In this document: positions 1 through 10,700 of the stretch, piece after piece
Layout: every line of letters begins with the position of its first letter
How positions within the stretch are numbered: position 1 is the stretch's first letter
Origin: Hydractinia symbiolongicarpus
Lineage: Eukaryota > Cnidaria > Hydrozoa > Anthoathecata > Hydractiniidae
Assembly: GCF_029227915.1 (NCBI RefSeq)
Contig: NC_079878.1
Coordinates: 9,672,001 to 9,736,000, forward strand
Length of the DNA stretch: 64,000 nt
Direction: 5' to 3'
The notes under the pieces: model-generated
Told to the model about the DNA's origin: nothing
Seen by the model: only the letters and a program-made list of their open reading frames with translations
Database searches by the model: none
Made by a program: the position numbers and the translations under genes

Positions 1-430
1 GTCTTTGAAACCATTATCTGTATATTTAAGCAACATTTCAAAAAAGATTAACACAAAAAAACAATGGAAGAGCTTGGGTATTATAATGTCAAATGATTGC
101 AAATTTAACCTTCACATCTCTAACCTTATATCAAAGGCAAATAGTATAACTGGATGGATACCACAAACATTTGAGACCAGAGAAAAAAACCTGTAATGCT
201 GTTCCTCTGGAAATCACATTAGAAATTCCCAACTAGATTTTTGTTCCCAGTTATGGTCTCCACTACTAAACTGACACATAAAGGACAGATAAATGGTCCA
301 ATAAACGTCACTAGGAAAATCACTGGAATTCAAGGTTTTTCTTACTGAAATTTACTAAAACAAACAAAACTGTATTATTTGGAAAGAGAAGAAGAGAACG
401 TTAAACAATAATCTGAAAAATAAAGATAGT
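1..430 (+). mobile_element. Degenerate LINE (non-LTR retrotransposon) 3' ORF2 fragment
   Basis: Translation from position 5 gives KSLGIIMSNDCKFNLHISNL, then ISKANSITGWI and TFETREKNL. This is the stretch just after the reverse transcriptase palm in jockey/CR1-like LINEs. After a stop, other frames continue with SQLW-type and RKITGIQG-type remnants and LLKQTKLYYLERRRE, also typical of the ORF2 C-terminus. It is broken by stops and frameshifts and cut by the window edge. The class assignment rests on motif memory; the clade is uncertain. Confidence 0.75.
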
Positions 431-1157
431 ACCAAACTTTGGTCAGGAAACTGTGATTGGAGGGATCATATGAAACATGTGATTCGACTTGGTTTCATTT
501 GACATAGTTTGATTGAAAATGTGTTGTTCCTGTTGTGAAGAAAGGGCTATTTTATAAGATTCTCTGTGCAAGCTTAGCTGTTTAAGGGATGTGATTTTTA
601 AATTGTCTACCAAAGGCAACATCCAATCTGTCTGATTGCTGTATGGACTGTTTAAATGGAAGTTAGATTTTTTCTTTCTATTGTTCCTGATGAGGCACTG
701 ATACCAAATTAAGTTTAGTTTTAAAAAGGCCAAGACAAACAGAATCATTGACATGATGAGCAAAGGACTCTCAGAGTTAGTTGCGTGGAGATCTCACAGA
801 ATCTACTTTAAAGTAATTATAATACACTTATTCAACCTAAATTTTATGCTGCATATATAAACAGTTAAATCAAAGTCGTCAGAAATTTATTTTTTGTGTT
901 CTACCCGAATCTGCGACACAGTTTATGTACTAATAAGTTAACTAGTTCCAATCAATTACTTTTCGAACAACCACTTGAACTTGTTCTGCAAAATAAACAG
1001 TGCTGAACAACTGTTACTGTTGTTTTTGACAGAGTAATAATAGGTTTCATCATAATTCTTGGGAATGTCAGTTTTGAAAATAGTTATTACACTCTAAATG
1101 ATGATATTCAGACACACTCTATTGTATTTGTGACATTTTCGTACTAAGGGCACTGCT
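431..1157. other. Non-coding stretch with no recognisable gene
   Basis: A 106-codon open frame at 443-763 (minus) resembles no family I know and has no plausible splice context. Probably intron of the kinase gene to the right, or intergenic. Nothing else is supported. Confidence 0.4.
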
Positions 1158-1384
1158 TCATGGTTTTCTGGGACTAGAGCATAATAGACTGCTGTCATCT
1201 GCAAAGTGAAAAACATCACTACAGGAAATTAAGTTTAGGAGGTCATTAATGTAAATCAAGAAGAGTAGTGGTCCAAGGACCGATCCCTGGGGCCCCCCAT
1301 GAAAAAGTTCTTTACTAGTCCTTAGCCCATGAAAAATTCCATGTAGTTCTCTTGTCAGACACCCTTCCTGCATTGCTATATGCA
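1158..1384 (-). mobile_element. LINE reverse transcriptase fragment (palm motifs)
   Basis: On the minus strand the frame reads GPQGSVLGPLLFLIYINDLL and then FHFADDSSLL. These are the PQGSVLGPLLF block and the FADD catalytic box of a jockey/CR1-like LINE reverse transcriptase. The preceding residues CLTRELHGIFHG are also typical. The open frame stops soon after FADD, so it is a dead fragment. It abuts the inverted-repeat element at 1386-1747 and has the opposite orientation to the LINE fragment at 1-430. Confidence 0.85.
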
Positions 1385-1385
1385 G

Positions 1386-1747
1386 GCCTATCAATAAGGG
1401 GAGAGCAATCGCTCTTGCTCACACAAAGACTTGCCCAATTTTAAGAAATGAAAAACTAGCTGAGCCAATAATTACTAATTACCAATTCCACAAAACGTTT
1501 GTCTGGCAGAGCAATATCAATTCATCTCACATGGAAATCAATGTTATCATTTTTATTATTTGCAGTAAAAAATAACCCAAATTATATATATATATAAGAA
1601 AGACAAGATAAAATAAGTAAAAAGAATTTTGTAATAAAATGCTTATAAAGTTTAAAAATTATTTATTTCGGTTGCTCGCACAGGCTGACTTATTGTAACC
1701 TTGGGCTAGCAATTTATTGCTTGTTTATTATTTGCTTATTGATAGGC
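1386..1747. mobile_element. Miniature inverted-repeat element, family A copy 1
   Basis: A perfect 13 bp terminal inverted repeat, GCCTATCAATAAG, lies at 1386-1398, with its complement at 1735-1747. The 362 bp between has no coding capacity. Read on the minus strand, the sequence matches a second copy at 40928-41182. Shared blocks include CAAGGTTACAATAA, GTGAGATGAATT, CTCAGCTAGTTT and AAAATTGGG. This copy carries an extra AT-rich insert of about 90 bp. A target-site duplication is not clear. Confidence 0.8.
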
Positions 1748-2640
1748 TTGTACATGCATTCTTGTTGTAATATTAGTAGTTATTACTATGATAACATGTG
1801 CAATTTTAATAACATTTTTGATTTCAAACCTTATGTTTTAAAAATTGGCTCACAGTTAGGAAGCAATTATATTTTTTTGATCATGTAAAATGATCTAAAA
1901 CATTTAATCCCTATTAATATTATTTTTTCTTTCAATTAGAGCAAGTCCATAATTAAAAATCATGACCAAATTAAGATAAGATCCAAAAGGCTTTGAATAA
2001 TATATTATTTTTGGTTTCCACTTGTCCATGCATTCGAACAAAACACACATATGTAAAATTAATCTCACAGTTTGTGCATAATTTAATAGTTGATTGCTTG
2101 AATCTATTGACATTAATGTCTTTTTAAATCAACATGACATCATAAAAAGGTCCACAAATGACGGTTTACAAAAGAAACAAACAAACAAACAAAGAATTTA
2201 CAAAGCAACTAGGTTAGTAAAAAGCTTTAAAGGGAATGGCAACAAGAGTTATAATTTCTAAAACTGATTAAATTAACACAGTTGTTGTATTCTTGTAGCA
2301 ACAAACAAAATGTCAAAAGTGTGAAAATAACAATTTTGTTATTTACACAATGTTATATTTACTTAACATGCATTATTAAAAACTGACAACAGTGTAAGCA
2401 AACATTGGGTTTATTATTAAAGAAAATTTTATTATATATGTATATAAAGAGATTGTCACGATGTAACACTATAAAACTTAATTGAAATCTTCTCACTCCA
2501 TCCCATACTCATGTTGCTGAATTATACTTAAATTATTATCTTCGAAAATCTATTTAATAAAAATTTTAGGGCCAGCTAAATAGGATTTTTAAACAGTATA
2601 AAATCTATGTCTATTATGTCAAATTTACATATTCACTTAC
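1748..2640. other. Intronic/non-coding DNA left of MRCK exon 2
   Basis: AT-rich DNA with no exon I can identify. The next MRCK kinase exon, which should follow the glycine loop, was looked for on the minus strand and not found. It may lie beyond the left edge. Confidence 0.5.
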
Positions 2641-4072
2641 TTCACCAAAAGCACCCCGTCCAATAACATTTAAGGTGTCAAAATCATCACGCTTTAGCCG
2701 TAAATGTTTGACTCTTGTAGCAACAGGTTTCACTATAATAAACAAAAAACAGATGCACTTTGTCATTTTTAAAATGCCCTACATTGATTCTAATAGATAA
2801 ATGTTTGCAGAGGTGAAGCTGTTCTATTACACATTTTAAACAATGTTGTAAGATGAAATTGACCACCCAACTAAGGTATCATAAATTGCCATTTATAATA
2901 TAATATTAAAAGGTAATAAATGCACAAAATGCAAGTCTCATACATATAGAGAGTCATTTTTTTATTTGATTAGGAGTAAACTAACAACAATCACATATCT
3001 AACTGATTATTGTCAATTTGATCTCTGACACTATGAATAGCACTGAAAAATATCACAGATCACTGCCACTATAAATATACATTATTATTATCTCTGTAAA
3101 AATTTTTAGAAATTGATGAGGTGAGAATTTGAAAAATTGGAGGGGGTTGTCTAGACATCTATAACTTTGTACACACTGTTCATATTCTAAATAAAACCAT
3201 AGTATAAAAATATATTATATACAAAACTTTATGACAACACTAGGTGTTTGCATGGTGTACAATGACTTAATGTTATAATTGACAATATATGTAAATAAAA
3301 TTGATTAGGGTATTATGATTGAAAAATGCTTTTTGCCACCATTGCTTTTTAGAGCCTTAGCTTAGTAGCTAGTTATAACTCTTGGTGGCAATTTATTATT
3401 GACCAGTGCATGTTACCATAGTCCATGGTTAACTCTAGTCATGTGAGGGAAATGGGAAAGATTGCACAATACGTGGGCTATTGGATATTGCATGAAGTTT
3501 TTTGATGAGCACAAACCCTAATTGGGTTTGTATAGCTTAAAAGGAGCATTAAATACTGGATGAATCTTTATCTATAGGGGAGAATGGGTTTAATTTAGGT
3601 GATTTTATTACGTATGCATACTATGAGAACCCACCAGATCCACAAAATGTTTACTGTTAGATTGGAAAAAGAAGGACAACTGGTCTTTTGTTAGTCCAAG
3701 CAATTAATAATCATTTCTTCACTGTTCACAATTTATATTATAATTTTCTGGGATTCAAAGTCTGGATAACCTCAACAATTCATCTGTTCATTCATTTTGA
3801 CAGGTGGAGATAGTATGCTAGCGAGAAAAAGTTAATCTAAATTTTTAGTAAAAAAAAACAAACTCAACAGGCAATAACATTTCAACCTTACCAATATCAA
3901 TAAAATCAGTAACATGTTTGTCTCTTTTAAGTAAGGGTGTATTGCATTCATCATATAACACAAGGAGAATATCAAGTAAAGTCTCTACACTAAAAACTTC
4001 TCGTTCAATACCAGGTATTTGTGTGTATAATTTCTCTAATTCTTTTAATCTTTTTGCTCCGTTCTCTTCCAT
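2641..4072 (-). CDS. CDC42BP: MRCK-type kinase (CDC42-binding protein kinase), first two coding exons, partial
   Basis: Exon 1 is 4072-3892 and exon 2 is 2732-2641, with donors GTAAGG and GTAAGT and an AG acceptor. The junction codon is GTG, giving DFIDIVKPVATRVK. Exon 1 encodes FSVETLLDILLVLYDECNTP, close to the MRCK N-terminus (FSVETLLDILICLYDEC). Exon 2 encodes HLRLKRDDFDTLNVIGRGAF, the start of the AGC kinase domain with its glycine-rich loop (GRGAFGE). The kinase is a Cdc42/Rac effector of the DMPK family that phosphorylates myosin regulators at the actin cytoskeleton. The rest of the kinase domain, coiled coils, C1, PH and CNH domains lie left of the window or were not recognised. Citron kinase and ROCK are alternatives, but the DILLVLYDEC block favours MRCK. 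The gene is divergent from WAC. Confidence 0.88.
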
Positions 4073-4760
4073 GTTTATGTGATAACTAATTTTTTTCAGC
4101 TATGACTATTACAGTTCAATATGGAAGCTTCATAGACTTCCATTATCTCCAATTTTAGTCTTTATTCACAAGCGACAAGCGACAACACGGGAATGACGCA
4201 CACGGGGGTGGTTCCTGTCCTCTTCTTTTGCTATAGAAAGTAAAGTTGTAATATCTACTTAGACTGGGTTTATCGATTTATAATAAAAATAGAGCAGGGT
4301 AAATTCAATGTTAGATAAATTGTATTAGTGAGCTTCAAGGAGTTGTATGTAGTATGAAGATCTTGTCTCTCTTTGGTTACTCCTTTCGATGGGGTCAACT
4401 TGCTTGCTCACTCCAAACTTGACAGTGTTTTGCTCCTCCTTCTGGGAGGTTAAAAATGGCGGCTGATCACGTGATATGTAATGACGGATTTTTTTGTGCA
4501 TTTTAATTCCTGAATTTTTTGTTTGATAAAATAAAAAAGAAAATTATATCTGGGATTCAGGTCAAGTATCATGCTAATTTCTTCCAAGATTTTATTTTTA
4601 CAGGCACATTCCTTTCACCAGATAAATATTTCAAAAAACCCGTATACAACCCAGCCTGATCGGGATATGCGGCTTTAGGGTTAAAACGAGGGTAAAAACA
4701 AAACGAGGCCAATTGAAGGAGAATTTAATAATTGATCTTGATACCTGAACAAAATCAAGT
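4073..4760. promoter_or_regulatory. Divergent (bidirectional) promoter region, MRCK / WAC
   Basis: About 690 bp separates the MRCK start codon (minus) from the WAC start codon (plus). It holds a YY1-like AAAATGGCGGC at about 4453-4463 and an adjoining E-box palindrome ATCACGTGAT at about 4467-4476. It is locally more GC-rich than its surroundings. No protein is predicted within it. Function as a shared promoter is inferred from the gene arrangement. Confidence 0.55.
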
Positions 4761-7700
4761 ATGGCTGCCCAAGCCAGGTAGGTTGCAGAGAAAACAAATA
4801 ACCTATGTGCGGAAAACTAAGATTTTTGCACGATGTTCAAAAACATTTAAAATTTACAGTTGAATACAATCTCTTAGATATTCTTTAAAGATATCATGGA
4901 ATTTAAAACAAAGATTTTTAACCATATATTCAATGCTTTTTATCTTAACTAACTAGATACTCTAATATTTTGTTTTTTATAGATCCTATGAAAAAAGTAT
5001 CTCCTATTCATCACGGCAGGTATGTTATAGGTGTAACAGAAATGTATAACTAAGTAAATTTTGTTTGTTCTTTTATAGATATCAAGAGAAAATGTTCAAT
5101 ATCATAAAGGAAACATGAAAATCAAGAATAAAAAATATTCTTTTTTGCATGCAAAGTTTTTTATAAATCTTTTAATTTTGCATTGCCTTTTACTTAAACC
5201 ATCTTTGCGTAGCTTATTTTGCTTAAAGGTTACATCCCATGACAAAAAAGTTTAGCTATCTAAATCAACTCAAATTAATGTGATGATTAAGAACAAAATA
5301 TTTATTTTGCTCAAAACTCACAACTTTGCCAGATAAAGCTCCTCTATGATTTCGGTAGAACCAGCTAGAAGATTTGGAACAGCATTAATATCTATTGCAA
5401 AGCTAGCAAAAAGCATACAATTTTCGATATAAAAACAACACAGCATGGCTTTTTATTCAAAAGTTTACTATTGCGTTACAGTATTTCTTGAGAGTTTCGT
5501 TTTCTTCACATACTCCACTACGTCACATACCAAAAGTTAGCTCAATTAAATTTAGCGAGTGACAATCAAAACACAGACATACTTTGTATTATATCTTGAA
5601 TATAAGTATGGGTTTTATGAAAGGACTGTTATATTGTTAAATCCGAACAAATATTGAGTCAATTAAGTAATCATGTTGGGATCTATGCCATAAAGTAAGA
5701 AGACTCAAAGCTTCAGGTTGATAACAAAGAACAGATATTTCTCCTGAAGGTCTACCCCCCCACCTTCCTTGCCTTTTATGAATTTTAGAAATCAAGTTTA
5801 ATTTTAAATTCTAACTATTTTGCTAGGTTTCTTTCCAATGTTTTATACTAAGCCTCTCTCTACTAGCTGGTCACAAAATGTGTAGTGTTAGGGGTGATGC
5901 ATGTATCAAGCATGTATCATTTTTTTCCAAAATCACATCCTTTTTCTCATATTTAACATCTCTATCCAATTTAAGAAAATTGGATAAACCATAATGAGTA
6001 AACTTTGTTACTAACTTCATCATGTTATCAGCGTAAACAATGTTAACGTATTTAAAAATATCTTTGGTGTAATATTTAACAATTTGTTTGCCCGCAGGAT
6101 ATTGCAATTGCAGGATACCTTACCTTTCTTTAAAAAATGATGTTTATTCTGCAATTATGTAGTGTGCTGTGTTTGTGGGATATAGAGACTTCACAGAGTG
6201 TGAATAAAGCAATTGTTTTGGCCACTAAAAGAAATATCAGAGAACTCCATAGACACTTTTAATTGCACGCGTCTGCACACACAAATGTTATCCAGGCAAA
6301 AGTACAGATTGCTGTTAAAATTGCGATTTCCACCTGCAAAGTTATTTTGAACATTTATCTTCTCCTTACTAAATGATTTAAACATTAAGCATTTTTTATT
6401 AAGTCTTCTCATTTGTGTCTTCTTGTGGTTTTACAACTTCAAATATTATTCTTAAATAGTATGGTTCTACCATTATTTTTGTTTACATGTATTCATATGA
6501 AATATATTATTTTCAAATTCTAAACTGTAATAAAAATGCTTGCATGAGAATTATTTAAATAAAATGTTATGCACTAATTGTATGCATAGAATGTTTTAAC
6601 ATTGCTCATTTGGCATTTTTGCCACAAGTCCTGGTTTATTTTCAATGCAATGCACACGCAAATTCTTATTATAAGTTCATACGTGTCATTTGTAGCAAGT
6701 GATCGGATTTTTTTCAATTTGCAAAAATTAATGCTTGCAAACAAAAAAATCTAAAGTTTCAACTTTAGACTTGATGATAAAACGTATTAAGGTAGAATTC
6801 TTGAAACTTTTAAGCAAACTCCTGGTCATTTGCAGAAGTTTTATATGCAAATCTTTCATTTGCAAAAGTTTATGTTCACTAAATGCCAAAATCTCTTTTT
6901 TCATTCTTAAAACTTTCTGTTTACAAAAGTTTCTACACTTTAACCAAAATGATATCACAGGAATCTAAACGATAATAAAAAACATTTAGAAGAAATTAAT
7001 TTTTAGAATATACACAAAACAAATAATTCTTCTTCTTGTTTCTTTTTATTCGCTATTATGCAGGGTGTCCATTCTAAGCAATAAACTGAATCAAGCTGGA
7101 AAATACATTTTCAGCTAATCTTTGGGTATAACATTTTAAAATGGAACCTGGGACCCTGTCAGCGTTAGAAATTTTATGTTTTTTTTTCCAATGATAAAAA
7201 CAGTAGTTGCTTGAAGTATCGAATAATCCCTACCATTAGGTAATTGTTTTTGATTTACCATGCCACAAAAAATTGCGTGCATGATTGGCATCAGGCACCG
7301 ATCGTGTACATTACATTAAATATGGGACTTTTTAACTTTGTATATTTTCAATTTTCACCTACAGAGAAAAAAAATCGTGATCTTTTAGAATTGATTACAT
7401 CAAAACCTAGCGAAAATGGGCAACTTTGTTTTGCAGGTGTTTTAATGGATTTATTTCAAATAACAAATAATTTAAATATTTTTTTCACTGTGATTCTCAT
7501 CCACATTTGAATTTCTATTTTAAATATATATTATTGAAAAAATTATCTGTGGAAGACGTGTACACCATTTCGGTGCCCAATTTCACATATATTTTTTTGT
7601 TGCCGTGCTTGATTCCAAGTGTACACGTTCGTGTAACAATACTTAAAATACTGAGCCCGATTTATTGTGTACCATAAAAAGGAATCTTTTGTAGTTAACC

Positions 7701-10700
7701 CTAAAAAAACAGAAATTGTTTGTCATGGTAAACACATTCTCTACCACAGGTATATTCATAGTTTAGAAATACAAAGATTAAACATACCTTTACATGTGTA
7801 TATAACTAAAAAGTTTTGTCGATCTAATGAACAACAACATCAGTAAAAATATAAAAAATTAAAGTTAAATTTGTTTACAAAGACATTCCTAACTTTCAAT
7901 GATAGATTTACACGCTACATATTTAAAATGTCATGATTTTTTTAAAAATATGTTGAATTCAACAAATTTTAATTATCACATCTGATTTTCTTCTTAATTT
8001 TAGGTTGATGACAAGTACATTCCTAAAAATCACCGTCACTCAAATCATCAGCCATCAAGCCGTGATTCATCACCTTACAGAAATAAGTTAAACCATCATT
8101 CTTCACCTAACGGTAGAAAACGTCCATATGATTCACCATCATCTGTTTCCTCTAAACATTCAAACTCACCTTACGAAGTCTCACGAAAGAAAGGTACTGC
8201 AAGAATTTATTAAAACTTGAAATGAAAGGAAAATGTTTATGTGCATTGATATAAACATTTTTCTCTTATTTTGCTGCACTGTGATTTATATGCACTAAAA
8301 TTGGTCTGCAAAGTAGTCATGGCCTACAAGATTGGTATGCTTTTAAATACACTGATCAGAAAATCAATCTGCTTTGGCATTTCTTATAGCTTGTGACAAC
8401 TTGACATTCATAATTTTTTCTCCATTAGATAGAGGAATGAACAATCCTGTCAAATCTTCCAACACTCAACAAGTAAGTTAAAGTGACTATGATTTTTTTT
8501 TTAAATTTTTGACAAATTCCAATTTATAAGTATGCCAATTTATTTTTAGTTGCTAAATGAAAATTGCATTGTTTTAAGGATAATTTTCAGATTTAATTAT
8601 GTTGGATAAATTATGATGTCGTATTTAAATAATATCAAATTTTGATATTTTCTGTCATCAGTAATTTTAGACCTGTTAAGGGATATAAATTCAAACTTTA
8701 TTAATGCATTGATAGTATAAAGGTAAATTGATTAACATAAATTTTTTTGACAAAATGATACTTGTTTGCTCGTCCTAGGCCCCCTAAAAAGACGACTCCA
8801 TAACTTGGGATCTGCATGTCGGTTTGCAATTAAATTTTGTGAGTGAGCATAAAGGCCTATACAAGCTGAGAATTAATGAATGAATAAAATAAACATTATT
8901 TCAGTTTACTAGGAGATAAATACATTATTGATTAAAAATTATGCCCTAGTAAACCCCAGAAACTGCCAAAGTTAGAAGAGCTAGAAGTATGACAGCCACC
9001 GTGGACAATACAAAACAGACAACTTACACAGACAACACTGCAAAACCAGACATACAAGCGAAAAAATGTGAAAATATTGCAATTGCAAATCCCAAGAACA
9101 AAAGTGGTGTGAACGTGATTGCGAACAATAAAAATTAAATCTAAGCAGTAACGCCATAAGTTCAATAGTTTTATTGTTAAAAAAAGATTCACACAATAAA
9201 TCCATAATAAATTTGCCAATATTTTTTATTTGAAAGAGTTTGTTATTTATGGTTATTTATGGTATGCATTAAATGTTTTGGTTTTATTTAAAAATTTTGA
9301 TGAGACGTTCCTACTTCCATTTTACAAGAAAATAATTTGAAACTGTGAACTTTGTTTTTTTAGTTCCTAAAGTGCAGGGCATTTACATTTTAAGCAGAAT
9401 GAAACGCACTGCCCATCATGGTGTCAATTCACACAAAAGCATTAATTAGGTTTCCTTGACCTTAAATTTGTTGCAATAAATCACTTAAATAGTTAAGGAC
9501 AAAGGCCAAGAAGTGAATGATTATGTAGCAGTTGTTTATTTATTTTTATAATATGAACAAGTAATACTTCTTTTGTTTTTGTATAAAGACCTTTTCAACG
9601 TTTCCCTATGGCCATCAAAAATCTTCAGAAATTAAATAAATGCATCAGGGAATTAATTAGAGAATGCATGCTTTTAATGCATGCTTTTCAAAACAGTAAG
9701 GTACAGTTGTCAAATCAAGTTTATAAATAATATGCTAAATAACTTTCATCTTCCTTAGTTAGTTTCAGGACAGAGAAAAGTTAAGAAATTTCACACTTGT
9801 TATCATGGCAACTCCTTGGTTAACAGGTCGTCAGAAAAAATATTTTTACATATTTTCTAGCCCCTGTCTTCCCCATCCCAAAACTTCCAATAAAATTCAA
9901 TTCACACTAAATCACAATACCCCATTGAAAAACTATCAAAACACTTGTATGGAGCTTTTGCATGTGTGATTTGTTGTCACAATTGCACTTGCATGATGGC
10001 TTTACATTTTATTAATTTTCTTGTATAGCCATGTGGGTGGCGTGCAGTACAACAAGTTTTTTTTCATTTATTAAGTTACGCTCTTTAGCATAAAATTTTT
10101 GTGCAGGTCAAAAAGCCAAACATTACTCTATAATGTAAAGATATTTCTGCTAACTGTATGATTTTCTGTTAATTTTTAGATTGACAGTGATTGGTCACAA
10201 CATGTTAGTTCTTCTGGTAAAGTATATTACTATAATAGGCGAACAGAAGAATCACAGTGGGAAGTACCAAAAGACTGGATAGATAGGTAAGTATATGATA
10301 TTTGTTTCTAAGAAGTCATGTGTAGTGGAATGTGTAATTTGACATAAATATCAAGATTTTAAAGAAGAAAAGAATTTCGAAGCAAGAAGAGTCAAATTTC
10401 CACGTTTTAAAATGCCAAAAAATTATGAATTCTCATATGGTGACACAAACAGTGTTTGTGTTGATCTTATTGACACTAGCACTAAGGCACACAAATCAGT
10501 ATGTTTTATAGGCCTGGTTGTGAATGGTTGGGCGATCAAACTTCTACACCCCCACGCATGGCACTATTTTTTTTAGGCATCGAACGATAATTGTCATTTT
10601 CACAAACCTGCTAGCGATTGGTAACAGCACTGTTACTAGGCAACAGTTCTGCTAACAATCACTTATGGGTTTTTTGAAAATTGACACTAGTTACTAGGCA

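Noticed and set aside
443-763. 106-codon minus-strand frame near the LINE fragments
   Set aside because: Does not match LINE ORF motifs or the expected next MRCK kinase exon.
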